Shown here: positions 22,087-32,300 of the stretch, piece by piece
Numbering within the stretch: the stretch's first letter is position 1
How the letters are laid out: each line of letters opens with the position of its first letter
DNA from: an uncultured Bacteroidia bacterium
Lineage (GTDB): Bacteria; Bacteroidota; Bacteroidia; Bacteroidales; UBA932
Direction: 5' to 3'
Assembly: GCA_902781705.1 (NCBI GenBank)
Contig: CACZKE010000008.1
Location: forward strand, 78,894 to 142,893
DNA length: 64,000 nt
The notes under the pieces: generated by a model
The model's database searches: none
Told to the model about the DNA's origin: nothing
What the model saw: the letters and a program-made list of their open reading frames with translations, nothing else
Program-made: the position numbers and the translations under genes

Positions 22087-22709
22087 TGAAACGCCTGCTC
22101 CCGTTGCTGCTTTTGTTTCTGACCCCCCTGTGCCTCCGGGCACAGGAGGCGGAAGATAATACCTTCGGGGGCTGGGAATTCATCGAGGTCAACCATGATT
22201 TCGGGGACAGTCCTTTCTTCGGTTCCTTCTATTTCGAGCACGACAATTACCAGTATCAGCGCCTCGAGTGCTGGTATACCCGGACCACCCTGGGCGTGAA
22301 AATCCTTCCCTGGCTCAAGGCCGATGCGGCCTACGATTTCCTGCAGGAACCGGCTTTCCATACGCACAAACTCAACCTGGACTTGACGGGAAGCCTGAAG
22401 CAGGGGAATCTGAAGGTCTCCATCCGGGAGCGCTACGTCCACAGCTGGACCCCGGCCACGGGGGAGCAGGGGAATGTCCTCCGTTCCCGCCTGAAACTCC
22501 AGTATGCCTTCCCGGAATCCCGCTGGAGCCCGTATCTAGCGGTGGAGGTGTTCACCTGGGGCGATAACTGGAAGAAGACCCGTCATTACGTGGCCTGCAA
22601 CTACGACTTTTCGGACAAAGTCCAGTTCGAAGCCTACTACCTGTACTATGCCTTTAACGGAATGCCTGCCGAACACGTGATCGGCCTGGGCCTGAACTTT
22701 TACCTATGA
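22083..22709 (+). CDS. DUF2490 outer-membrane beta-barrel protein
   Basis: 208 residues beginning at the ATG that overlaps the GH127 stop. Signal peptide MMKRLLPLLLLFLTPLCLRAQ. The mature part alternates polar and hydrophobic residues in short strands and ends in an aromatic C-terminus (HVIGLGLNFYL), typical of small outer-membrane barrels. Motifs such as WYTRTTLGVKIL, RSRLKLQYAFP and FEAYYLYY fit DUF2490 (PF10677). Function is unknown; in this setting it may be a small pore or assembly partner for the exported glycosidases. Confidence 0.75.
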   Translation: MMKRLLPLLLLFLTPLCLRAQEAEDNTFGGWEFIEVNHDFGDSPFFGSFYFEHDNYQYQRLECWYTRTTLGVKILPWLKADAAYDFLQEPAFHTHKLNLDLTGSLKQGNLKVSIRERYVHSWTPATGEQGNVLRSRLKLQYAFPESRWSPYLAVEVFTWGDNWKKTRHYVACNYDFSDKVQFEAYYLYYAFNGMPAEHVIGLGLNFYL

Positions 22710-22879
22710 TGTGGAATCCCGATGCCGACGTGGAGGCCCTGACCCGGGATTTTACGGATGGTTTATGCCTGGAAAGCCGTGGGCGCGGACAGCGAACTTG
22801 TGTACCGGCTTGACCTTCGCCTCCGGACCCCCGGCGGTTATGACGGATCGCTTCCGGATGCATGGATTTATTTACCTTA
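22706..22879 (+). pseudogene. Frameshifted remnant of a larger coding sequence
   Basis: Between the DUF2490 stop and the GH3 start are 181 nt that look formerly coding. From ATG 22706 one frame reads MMWNPDADVEALTRDFTDG, which resembles the C-terminal part of DUF4838-type proteins (a WNPDADVxALxxxFxDG-YYG pattern). A second frame then continues VYAWKAVGADSELVYRLDL and ends PDAWIYLP at TAG 22877-22879. No single frame stays open to a sensible product. It may be scar material from a deleted gene, or a short gene with one frameshift error. The family link is from memory of the motif. Confidence 0.4.
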
Positions 22880-22890
22880 GTGCAATAGTT

Positions 22891-25122
22891 ATGAGACGAT
22901 TAAGTATCCTTGCCTTACTTCCTGCCTTCCTTTGGGCCTGTTCGGGAGAACCGCATTATACGGACCCGAAGCAGCCGGTGGAGAAGCGCGTGGAGGACCT
23001 CCTTTCCCGGATGAGCCTCGAGGAAAAGGTGGCGCAGGCAAGCGCCCAGCTCCTGTTCATGGATGAATTCTATGAAAAGCGGGATTATACGAAGGGGCAC
23101 ATCCGGAACGTGGGACATTTCCTCCCGGACGGCGGGCTTCCCAACGATCCGAAGACCGTGGCCGAGCGCATCAACGAAGATACGCAGAAGTCCATAGAGG
23201 CCAGCCGATGGGGCATACCGGTACTCCAGCACGGTGAGGCCCTGCATGGAGCCCAGTGGGGGAATGCGACCTGTTTCCCGCAGAGCATCGGCATGGCGGC
23301 CACCTTTGACGACGACCTGTATTACCGGGAAGGCCAGGTGGTTGCGGAGGAACTCCGGGCCGTGGGCGTGCGCCAGGTCTATGCGCCGGTCATCAACATC
23401 ACCCGCGACCAGCGCTGGGGACGCGGGCAGGAAAGTTATGGGGAGGACGTGCTCATGAACTCGCGTTTCGGCGTCGCCTATGTGAAAGCCCTCGAAGAGG
23501 GTGGTGTCATCGCGACGCCCAAGCATTTCGTGGACAATTACGGCGAGGGAGGCCATGATTCCTTCGCTTCCATCACCTCCTGGCGCGAACTCCGGGAAGT
23601 GTATCTGGAGCCCTTCCGCGTCTGCGTGGAAGAAGGCGGAGCCCGGGGAATCATGAGTGCTTACAATGCCGTGGACGGCATCCCGGCCAGCAGCAACCCG
23701 AAACTCCTGCAGGATATCCTGAAGAAGGAATGGGGCTTCAAAGGGATTGTCGTTTCCGATTATGGGGCTACGGAAATGGTCGGGAACCGTCATCTTCTGG
23801 CCGAGACGGAAGACGATGCGCTCGCCCTATGCATGAATGCAGGAATGGACCTGCAGCTGGCCAACACCAGCGACGGTCTGCTGGAGCAGGTAAAGTCGGG
23901 GAAGATTCCCGAAAAGGTGCTGGACGAGAGTGTCCGCCGGGTGCTCCGGTTGAAATTCGAGCTGGGGCTCTTCGACGAGCCGCTGGTGGATCCGGAGAAG
24001 GCGGCTGCCGTCGTCCGCAGTCCCGAGCACCGGGAGCTGGCCTACGAAGCTGCCTGCAAGGCTATGACGCTTCTCAAGAACGACGGGATCCTGCCGCTCA
24101 AGGGCGTCAAGCGGGTGGGCGTTTACGGCCCTTCCGCCAATATCCTGAATGTCGGTGACTACAGCGGTGGCCGCGGCGGTTGGAAGGGGGACGGCATCAC
24201 CCCGTACGAAGGCCTGAAAAAGGCCCTGGAGGGCAGTGCCGAGGTGGTTTTGGCACCGGTCTCCCAGAACGTGAATCCGCTGGCATCCCGCTGTGACGTC
24301 CTCGTTTTCTTCCCGTCCATCACGGAGGAAGAGGGAAGTGACCGGAGCAGTTTCCATCTGCCCTCCAGCCATGTGCAGCCCAACCGGACTACGGAAGGGG
24401 GCCTGATCGTGGCCGACGCCCAGGCTCCGGCCATCGAGGTGGACCAGGAGAAGATGGTCCGTGACCTGATTGCGACCGGCAAGCCCGTGATCGTGGTCCT
24501 CCACAACGGGGCTGTCATCGACATTTCCGGCTGGGCCGACGGTGCCGCGGCCATCCTGGAAGCCTGGTATCCCGGCGAGCAGGGCGGTCGCGCCATTGCC
24601 GATGTCCTGACGGGGACTGTCAACCCCGGCGGCCGCCTGCCCATCACCTGGGCGCGCAGCATCGGCCAGAACCCGATGTATTACAGCATCAAGCCCAGCG
24701 GCCGCGGCTATGGCTATGTGGAAAACGACGGCTCGCCGCTGTATCCCTTCGGCTATGGCCTGAGCTATACCACCTTCGGTTACAAGAATTTCCAGACGGT
24801 GGAGACTCTGGAGAAGGGCCAGCCGCTGAAGGTCCGGGTGACGGTGACGAATACCGGTGCCGTCAAGGGTGACGAGGTTGTGCAGGTCTATATCCACGAT
24901 GAGCTTGCCTCGGTCGTCCGGCCGTTGAAGCAGCTCGCCGCTTTCCAGCGCGTGACGCTGGAACCGGGCGAAAGCCGGGAAGTGGAACTGGAGATTCCGA
25001 ACCGTCAGTTCGCCCTCTGGGACCGGGATATGAACTTCCGCGTGGAGGAAGGCTGGTTCGAGGTCTGGCTCGGAAAGAATGCCAATGAAAAGATTGCCGG
25101 AACAAGAGTGTATGTTAAATAA
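22891..25122 (+). CDS. GH3 beta-glucosidase-type lipoprotein
   Basis: 743 residues from ATG 22891 (an in-frame extension into the upstream remnant is rejected). The signal MRRLSILALLPAFLWACSG has a lipobox. N-terminal barrel motifs: QHGEALHG, RDQRWGRGQESYGED, TPKHF and VVSDYGA, with Asp290 as nucleophile. The alpha/beta sandwich contains AWYPGEQGGRAIADVLTG and GRLPITW, and a C-terminal FnIII-like domain ends with FEVWLG. This is the full GH3 set at the usual length, so an active exo-beta-glucosidase or related enzyme is expected; aglycone unknown. The weak motif TACCTTAG at 22873-22880 may serve as its -7 element. Confidence 0.92.
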   Translation: MRRLSILALLPAFLWACSGEPHYTDPKQPVEKRVEDLLSRMSLEEKVAQASAQLLFMDEFYEKRDYTKGHIRNVGHFLPDGGLPNDPKTVAERINEDTQKSIEASRWGIPVLQHGEALHGAQWGNATCFPQSIGMAATFDDDLYYREGQVVAEELRAVGVRQVYAPVINITRDQRWGRGQESYGEDVLMNSRFGVAYVKALEEGGVIATPKHFVDNYGEGGHDSFASITSWRELREVYLEPFRVCVEEGGARGIMSAYNAVDGIPASSNPKLLQDILKKEWGFKGIVVSDYGATEMVGNRHLLAETEDDALALCMNAGMDLQLANTSDGLLEQVKSGKIPEKVLDESVRRVLRLKFELGLFDEPLVDPEKAAAVVRSPEHRELAYEAACKAMTLLKNDGILPLKGVKRVGVYGPSANILNVGDYSGGRGGWKGDGITPYEGLKKALEGSAEVVLAPVSQNVNPLASRCDVLVFFPSITEEEGSDRSSFHLPSSHVQPNRTTEGGLIVADAQAPAIEVDQEKMVRDLIATGKPVIVVLHNGAVIDISGWADGAAAILEAWYPGEQGGRAIADVLTGTVNPGGRLPITWARSIGQNPMYYSIKPSGRGYGYVENDGSPLYPFGYGLSYTTFGYKNFQTVETLEKGQPLKVRVTVTNTGAVKGDEVVQVYIHDELASVVRPLKQLAAFQRVTLEPGESREVELEIPNRQFALWDRDMNFRVEEGWFEVWLGKNANEKIAGTRVYVK

Positions 25123-25132
25123 CCGATTGAAT

Positions 25133-26032
25133 ATGAAAAAATTATCCATTATTGCAGTGACGCTTCTCGCCGTTGCCTGCGCACAGCCGCAGCCTCAGAA
25201 GGCGGATCTTGCCTCCCATGTCATCCTCATTGGTCTGGACGGCTGGGGGACCTGGTGTATGGAAAAAGGGGAGGCCCCGTTCATCAAGGAAATGATGAAG
25301 GAAGGTTCCTGGACCTTGGACAAGCGGACGGTGATCCCGTCCTCAAGCGGCCCCAACTGGGGCGCGATGATGAACGGAACCCCCGTTGAGGCGACGGGTA
25401 TCGCGAGCAACAGCGCCTCTCCGGACTTCAAGCCGCTCCTCCTGACGGAGCACAATGCCCAGCCGACCATCTTCCACCAGCTCAAGAAGGCCCGGCCCGA
25501 GGCCGAAACCGGCGTCATCTGTGAATGGGGCGACTTCCTCAATTATACGGATTCCCTGTGCCTGGACCACAAGGTCCGGATCGACGATCCCGAAAAGAAT
25601 ACGGAATCCATCGTGGAGGAGAGCGTGAAATACATCATGGACAAGAAGCCGGCCCTGTGCTTCATCCATATCGACGCCCTGGACCACATGGGCCACGCCT
25701 ACGGACAGGGTTCCGCCGAGTACTATGCCGAACTTCCGCTGGTGGACGGCCGCGTGAAACGCATCGTGGAGGGCATCAAGGCCGCCGGCATCTATGACGA
25801 CAGCATCATCATCCTGACTTCCGACCATGGACACTACCAGACGGGACATGGCGGAACCACCATGCTGGAGATGGAGACGCCCCTGGTCATCTGGGGCAAG
25901 AACGTGAAGAAGAACCACGAGATCAAGGAGACCGTCATCCAGTACGACATCGCCGCCACCGTGGCGGAGATCTTCAACCTGGAGGTTCCCCAAAGTTGGC
26001 GCGGAAAACCGATTGACGTGTTCGTAAAGTGA
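25133..26032 (+). CDS. Alkaline phosphatase-superfamily phosphodiesterase/nucleotide pyrophosphatase-like lipoprotein
   Basis: 299 residues from ATG 25133, giving a lipoprotein signal (MKKLSIIAVTLLAVACAQ). Metal and nucleophile motifs of the superfamily are in order: LIGLDGWG (first Asp), VIPSSSGPNWGAMM (Ser/Thr nucleophile region), HIDALDHMGHAYG, LTSDHGHYQTGHGG. These fit type I phosphodiesterase/nucleotide pyrophosphatases and close sulfatase-like proteins. The substrate is unknown; removal of phosphate or a phospho-substituent from periplasmic nucleotides or glycans is plausible. Its stop TGA is overlapped by the next gene's GTG start. Confidence 0.82.
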   Translation: MKKLSIIAVTLLAVACAQPQPQKADLASHVILIGLDGWGTWCMEKGEAPFIKEMMKEGSWTLDKRTVIPSSSGPNWGAMMNGTPVEATGIASNSASPDFKPLLLTEHNAQPTIFHQLKKARPEAETGVICEWGDFLNYTDSLCLDHKVRIDDPEKNTESIVEESVKYIMDKKPALCFIHIDALDHMGHAYGQGSAEYYAELPLVDGRVKRIVEGIKAAGIYDDSIIILTSDHGHYQTGHGGTTMLEMETPLVIWGKNVKKNHEIKETVIQYDIAATVAEIFNLEVPQSWRGKPIDVFVK

Positions 26033-28404
26033 AAAAGGCCTGTCTCATAGCCCTTCTCCTGCCGCTCCTTTTCGCCTGTTCCCAGGCCGATAAAGCCCTC
26101 ACGACGACAGACCTTGCCGGGTTGTTCGGAGAACCGCCCATGGAGTACCGTCCCTATGTCTGGTGGCATTGGATGGGCTCCAACTTCTCCAAGGAAGGCA
26201 TCCGGAAGGACTTGGAAGCCATGAAGGAAGCCGGAATCGGCGGAGCGACGGTTTTCAACATCGCCTCGGCGGTGCAGGAGACGCACCATCCGATGGAGGG
26301 CAATCCCTGGCCGGAGCAGACGTACCGGAGTGATGCCTACTGGGAAGCGCTGGCTTACGCCGCCGAGGTCGCGGAGGAACTGGGGCTGAAGATCGGCCTG
26401 CACAACTCGCCGGGGTACAGTACTACCGGCGGGCCGTGGATCGACGAGGAGAAGGGCATGCAGAAGGTGGTGTACAGCCGGACGGCCGTCAAAGGCGGCA
26501 CGACCGTCAGGACCGTCCTGCCGAAGCCGGAGCCCACGGTGTATGGGGGTTGGGGCAATTCAGGACGCAAGTCCGTCTTCTACCGCGACATCGCCGTCAT
26601 GGCGGTTCCCGCCAAAGCCGATGCTTCCCCGGACGAGGTGATCGACCTGACTGACAGGATGGATGCCGACGGGAATCTGGTCTGGGATGCACCGAAGGGG
26701 CGTTGGACCATTTTCCGGATCGGGCATGCGCCCACGCTGTCCAACCCGCATCCGCTGCCGGACGAACTCATCGGCAAGGCCCTGGAAGCGGACAAGATGA
26801 ACCGGGAAGTGTCCGAGTATCACTGGGACCAGGTGCTGGGGCCGCTGGAGGAACACCTCGGAAAGTATTTCGGGAAGTCCTTCACGCATATCCTGATCGA
26901 CAGTTACGAGGCAGGGGACCAGAACTGGACGCCGGGATTCCGGGAGTATTTCCGACGGGTATGCGGCTATGACCCGCTGCCGCGGATCGCCCTCCTGGAG
27001 GCCGATCCGGACAATCCCCGGAACGACGCTTTCCGGGAAGACTGGGATATCCTCATCCAGCGCCGCTTCCTCCGGGATGGCTGGCAGGTGGCCCGGGACA
27101 GGGTCCACGAAAAAGGCCTCCAACTCTTCTGGGAACCCTATTGGGGACCCTTCAGCACCACGGAGTCGGTCTATGTTCCCGATGTGCCGATGGGAGAATT
27201 CTGGACCTCCGGGAGCGGCCGAATCAACGAGGCCATCGTGGACAAAGCCCAGGAATACGGGAAAACCATCGTCGGTGCCGAGGCCTTCACCGGCCGGCCG
27301 GAAGTGAGTCATTATACGGAAGATCCGGCCTTCCTGAAGCATTCGGCCGACGGCGCTTTCGCTTCCGGCGTGAACCTCCTTTTCCTGCATCACTGGGTCC
27401 ATCAGCCCTTTGATGACCGGTACCAGCCCGGCATGGGCATGGGCTGGTGGGGAACGCATTTTTCCCGCCACCAGACATGGTTTGAGCCCGGAAAATCCTT
27501 CTTCACCTACCTGTCCCGCTGCCAGATGCTGCTCGGGCAGGGAAAAATGGGAGAGCGGGGGTCCAACTGGGTCCAGCGGAAACTGGACGGGGCCGACATC
27601 TGGTTCGTCATGAATCCGGACGAGACGGATTCGCTGACGACCGTCTTTCCGCCCGGTCCGCAGCCTTCCGAATTGTGGAACCCTTATGACGGATCCATCG
27701 TTCTGGCGGACGCCTCGGATTCCGTCCGGGTGTCCCTCGGGCCGGGACAGTCCGTTTTCCTGGTGCAGAACAAGGTCGCAACCCGGTACCCCAAAGACAT
27801 TGCGCCGAAACTGAAAGAATTGGAAACCAGGGATTTGGGGAATGTCTGGGATGTCGCTTTCGTGCCCAAACTGTCCGATCCTTTCACCATCTCCTCCTTC
27901 GAACTGCAGGATTTCAGCCAGAGTGAGGATAAGCGCCTGATGTTTTTCTCCGGAACCGCGACCTACACGACCCGGTTTACCCTTTCGCCCGAAGACCTTT
28001 CGGGCTGGGTGACCCTCGACTTGGGCGGGCTCGACGACATCGCTTCACTTTCCGTCAACGGGGAAAAAGTGGCGGACCTTTGGTACCCGCCCTATCGGAC
28101 CGATGTCACGGATTTCCTGGTCGCCGGGGAGAACACGGTGGAAGTGGCCGTGACGAACAACTGGGCGAACCTTCTGATCGGAGACGAGCAGTATGCGCCT
28201 GACTTCGAATGGGGCGAGGACCGGGGCGAAACCATGGGGCGGGCAATGAAATCCTTCCCCGAATGGTTCCTGAAAGGGGAGAAACGGCCCAGTCCCGACC
28301 GAAAGGGATTTGTCCTATGGTCCTACTTCCGTGCGGACTCACCCCTGCAGCCGGCGGGGCTCACCGGTCCGGTGACCCTTTCTTTCTACGGGAAAATTGA
28401 TTAA
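26029..28404 (+). CDS. GH106-like alpha-L-rhamnosidase, lipoprotein
   Basis: 791 residues starting at GTG 26029, which overlaps the previous TGA as GTGA; the signal MKKACLIALLLPLLFACSQ supports this start. The barrel opens with the GH106-like YVWWHWMGSNFSKEGIRKDL and AMKEAGIGGATVFNI; GEFWTSG, VGAEAFTGRP and LFLHHWVHQPF follow. The C-terminal galactose-binding-like domain has LWYPPYRTDVTDFLV and NNWANLLIGDEQY, a GH106 hallmark. It is shorter than many GH106 proteins (about 1000-1100 aa) and may lack some accessory sandwiches. Expected to remove terminal alpha-L-rhamnose from pectic side chains. Confidence 0.85.
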   Translation: MKKACLIALLLPLLFACSQADKALTTTDLAGLFGEPPMEYRPYVWWHWMGSNFSKEGIRKDLEAMKEAGIGGATVFNIASAVQETHHPMEGNPWPEQTYRSDAYWEALAYAAEVAEELGLKIGLHNSPGYSTTGGPWIDEEKGMQKVVYSRTAVKGGTTVRTVLPKPEPTVYGGWGNSGRKSVFYRDIAVMAVPAKADASPDEVIDLTDRMDADGNLVWDAPKGRWTIFRIGHAPTLSNPHPLPDELIGKALEADKMNREVSEYHWDQVLGPLEEHLGKYFGKSFTHILIDSYEAGDQNWTPGFREYFRRVCGYDPLPRIALLEADPDNPRNDAFREDWDILIQRRFLRDGWQVARDRVHEKGLQLFWEPYWGPFSTTESVYVPDVPMGEFWTSGSGRINEAIVDKAQEYGKTIVGAEAFTGRPEVSHYTEDPAFLKHSADGAFASGVNLLFLHHWVHQPFDDRYQPGMGMGWWGTHFSRHQTWFEPGKSFFTYLSRCQMLLGQGKMGERGSNWVQRKLDGADIWFVMNPDETDSLTTVFPPGPQPSELWNPYDGSIVLADASDSVRVSLGPGQSVFLVQNKVATRYPKDIAPKLKELETRDLGNVWDVAFVPKLSDPFTISSFELQDFSQSEDKRLMFFSGTATYTTRFTLSPEDLSGWVTLDLGGLDDIASLSVNGEKVADLWYPPYRTDVTDFLVAGENTVEVAVTNNWANLLIGDEQYAPDFEWGEDRGETMGRAMKSFPEWFLKGEKRPSPDRKGFVLWSYFRADSPLQPAGLTGPVTLSFYGKID

Positions 28405-28409
28405 TTTTG
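28402..28409 (+). promoter_or_regulatory. -7 promoter element (TAATTTTG)
   Basis: Exact TAnnTTTG overlapping the GH106 stop codon, 34 nt before the start at 28444. No clear -33 TTTG. The layout resembles the promoter before the other Tat lipoprotein gene at 8739. Confidence 0.45.
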
Positions 28410-28443
28410 TAGATACCACAAACCGCTGAAACGATAACCTGAG

Positions 28444-29361
28444 ATGGACAGAAGAGATTTTATCAAAGTATCCGGACTTGCCGCCGCGGGCGTCGCCCTG
28501 ACGGGATGCGCACCTGCCGGCTGGAGCAAGAAGGAGCAGGATCTTTTCGGGAAGAAACCCACGGGACATTTCTCCCTGACGCAGCTTTCGTCGGTCACCG
28601 ACACCATCGGCGAATCCTATCTGATGAAAACCACCGGGGGAAAGGTGTTCATGGTGGACGGCGGCTATGCTGCCGAAACGGAGAAACTCCGCAGGTATCT
28701 CGCGGAAGCCGGGAACCATGTGGACCTTTGGTTCATCACGCATCCGCACGAGGACCACATGGAGGCCCTGGCGACCATCCTGAACGATCCGCAGGGCATC
28801 ACCATCGACAAGGTCGTCTATTCCCGGGTCCCCGACGCGTTCCTGGACTGCGAACCCGGCAGTGCGGACAACGCCCGCGGGTATTACCGGGCGCTGGACA
28901 ACTTCATGGACGGGACGGATTTCGTCAATGTCCACCAGGCCGGCCAGCGGTTCGACATGGACGGTGTAGGCATCATGATCCTGAGCGTCGCGGACATGGG
29001 CATTCCCACGAAGCACTACAACGAGCAGACCATGATCATCCGGATGTGGGACGATGCCAAGAGCGTCGTCTTCCTCGGAGATGCCGAGGAGGAGCGCGGC
29101 AACCGGGTCCTTGCCCAGTACAAGGAGTATCTGGACTGCGATTACCTGCAGATGGCCCATCACGGCCAGAGCGGTTGCAACGAACAGTTCTACAAGTCGA
29201 TCAACTTCCGCGCCTGCCTCTGGCCTACGCCGTCCTGGGTGTGGGAGCCCGCGCCCGAGAATACCTGGCTCAAGACCCGCGACACGCGCCGCTGGATGGA
29301 GGAGAAAGGGATTACGGAACACCACGTGAGCTGCCTGGAAGAGGATTGGACCCTGCTTTGA
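28444..29361 (+). CDS. Tat-exported lipoprotein with metallo-beta-lactamase fold
   Basis: 305 residues. MDRRDFIKVSG is a twin-arginine motif and the h-region ends in LTGC, so a Tat-secreted lipoprotein is predicted. ITHPHEDHM (His100, His102, Asp104, His105) is the HxHxDH zinc motif; FLGDAEEERGN and MAHHGQSGC supply further ligands and resemble the ComEC/phosphodiesterase branch. Cleavage of a phosphodiester or ester bond in the periplasm is likely; no substrate can be named. Its N-terminus closely resembles that of the metallophosphoesterase at 8739. Confidence 0.82.
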   Translation: MDRRDFIKVSGLAAAGVALTGCAPAGWSKKEQDLFGKKPTGHFSLTQLSSVTDTIGESYLMKTTGGKVFMVDGGYAAETEKLRRYLAEAGNHVDLWFITHPHEDHMEALATILNDPQGITIDKVVYSRVPDAFLDCEPGSADNARGYYRALDNFMDGTDFVNVHQAGQRFDMDGVGIMILSVADMGIPTKHYNEQTMIIRMWDDAKSVVFLGDAEEERGNRVLAQYKEYLDCDYLQMAHHGQSGCNEQFYKSINFRACLWPTPSWVWEPAPENTWLKTRDTRRWMEEKGITEHHVSCLEEDWTLL

Positions 29362-29365
29362 CGGT

Positions 29366-32300
29366 ATGAGTGGGATATCGCTGATAGTTGCCGCATTACT
29401 TGCTGTCCTCCCGGCCATCGGGCAGGGCGGGGAACCGCATCGCTGGACCTTGGAAGACGCAGGGACCGGTATCGTTTTCACACCGTCGGAAACGATGCTG
29501 CCCTGCGAGGATCATATCGAGATGAGCGGCGAACAGATGTCCGTCGTGCTGCGATGGGGCGTGGGAAAGGACCGGTCCTTCCACTGCGAACGGTCCCTGG
29601 TCTTTCCGATGCTCCGTACGGTCCCCAACAACACGCATGCCAGCCTGATGCACAGGATGGGGGTGGACATCCCTTCCCTTGTCAGCGTCAACGGTTATTC
29701 CTTGCGGAACGAACGGGTGGAATCTGTCCGGCTGGACGGCTGTCTGGAAGTGGCGGGTACGTTCGCATCGGGCAGGTCGGGAACGGCCCCGTCCGTGCGG
29801 ATGAAGCGGCGGATCTTCCCGTCGGTCTGCGCACCGCTCTTGGGTGAAACCTATGAGTTGGAGAACCTGGGAAACAGGCCTGCGACCGTATTCGTCCCCG
29901 CTTTCTCCCAGGTCTTTACTACACCGGCGGATCAAGGCGTTACGGGCTCCTATGTCATCCGGGGGGATGTTTTCGGCGCAGGCACCTTCCGGCTTGCCCC
30001 CGGGGAAACCCTCCGCTTCGGAGCCTGCTTCCAGGCCTACCGGGAAGGGGAGGACATGCTTCGGCCCGATCTGGATGCGGAATGGAGCGTCCGACGGGCG
30101 TACCTGGACGAAGTGGACGGAAACCTGGTCCTGGAAACACCGGACCCGGTACTGGACCGGGAATTCCGTTTTGCCAAAATCCGTGCTTCTGAAAGCATTT
30201 ACAAGACGGCGGGCGGGTATATGCACGGGCCCGGCGGGGAATCCTACTATGCCGCCATCTGGGCCAACGACCAGGCGGAATACGTCAATCCTTTCTTCCC
30301 GTTCCTGGGCTATGGAAAGGGAAATGAATCTGCGATGAACGCTTACCGGCATTTCGCCCGGTTCATGAATCCCGGCTATACGCCCATCCCCAGTTCCATC
30401 ATCGCGGAAGGAACCGATATCTGGAACGGGGCCGGGGACCGGGGCGATGCCGCCATGATCGCCCATGGGGCGGCCCGGTATGCTCTCGAATGCGGCAACC
30501 GGGAAGAGGCGGAGGAACTCTGGCCCCTCATCGAATGGTGCCTGGAGTACTGCCACCGGAAACGGAATGCCGCCGGTGTCGTTCGGTCCGATTCGGACGA
30601 GCTGGAAGGCCGGTTCCCGGCGGGAGAGGCAAACCTGTCCACTTCCACGCTGTATTATGACGGACTTCTTTCCGCGGCGATGCTCTCCCGGAGTCTTGGC
30701 CTGCATGCTTCCGAAGCCCGGCGGTACGAGGCCCGTGCCCATCGGCTCGCCAAGGCGATCGAATCCTATTTCGGGGCGGAGGTTCAGGGGTTCCATACCT
30801 ACCGGTATTATGACGGCAACGAGGTCCTCCGGTCCTGGATCTGCCTGCCGCTCATCGTGGGACTGACGGAGCGCACGGAAGGAACCATCGCCGCCCTGAC
30901 CTCCGACAAACTGATGACGGAGAACGGTCTGCTTACCCAGCAGGGGAGCGAGACCTTCTGGGACCGTTCCACCCTGTACGCCCTGCGCGGTATGTATATC
31001 GCCGGGGACACGGGAACGGCGGGTGATTTCCTGCACCGCTATTCGGCCCGGAGACTCCTGGGAGACCATGTCCCATATCCCATTGAAGCCTGGCCGGAAG
31101 GCTCCCAGCGTCATCTTTCCGCCGAGAGCGGGCTGTATGCCCGCGTCGTGACGGAGGGAATGTTCGGCATCCGTCCGACAGGTTTCCGGTCTTTCCGGCT
31201 GACGCCCAGACTGGCTGCGGCGTGGCCCCGGATGGCTCTCCGGCACATCCGTGCCTTCGGAGGAGACTTTGACATCTGCGTCCGGCGCCTGGACGGAAAT
31301 AAGCTGGAAGTACGGGTCCTGGACCATTGCCAGGCAAGAAGCGGACGCTGGGTCCTTTCCGACGGCGGCGGCCTGGATATCGACCTGGACCGTCTTCCCG
31401 ATGATGAACCCTTCCATTGGGAAGCGTTGCCGGAAGGACTTGTCTTGAAAGAGGGTGCAACGACCCTCGGCGAATTCCGGATCCCGGCCTTGCCCGGGAT
31501 TACCCATCGGGAGAAGGCGGAACGGCTGGATGAGCGGACCTTCCGGATCGACTGTGCCTTTACGGCCACGAAAGACCTGGATTCCACGCGTCTGGAAGCG
31601 GGTTTCGTGCATCTTTCCTCCTGTCCGTTCTGGATGATTCCGTCCGTCTCCTACAACGGGAACGAATGGGGCCGGGGCAAAGAGCCGAAGGGTGCCCGGG
31701 AAGGCGGTGAATGGCGGACGACGGCCGCCCGGCGTATCTCCATCCCCGGGGCGATGTATTCGGAAGGGGAGCGCTATGCCGTTGCGACCTGGACCGAGCC
31801 CCCTCACGAGGACCGGATGAACTATTCCGTGTCCATCCGTCCGGAGCAGGAGCAGGTGGGACACCATTACATCTGGCCGGAGGAAGAGATGCCGCTTACG
31901 TATGTGTCCCGGGACCGCTTCGAGACCGGTTACCGGAAGCGGGCTTCGCTCAGGAAAGGGGAGTCCGTCCGGCTGTCGCTGTATGTCCATGTGACTCCGC
32001 TGCGGGAAGGACACGCTGCCATGCGTTCTTTTCTGGACAAGGCCTGGGAACTGGCCCCGAAACCGGACGTGGAGGTGTTCCCTCCGGAAAAGGTCTGGGA
32101 ACTGGGCGTCCGGTACGCCAAAGAGTCCCTCTGGGCGGAAGAAGGTGATTACAAGGGGTTCAGTATTGGACTCCTTCCCGAGCCCGACGGGACCTGGAAA
32201 CAGCGGGGCGGCGGGAAATTTGAGATCGGCTGGTGCGGCCAGAATGCCTCCTATGCCATCACCCTGTTGCAGGATTATCTGCGGAACGGGTCCCGGGAGT

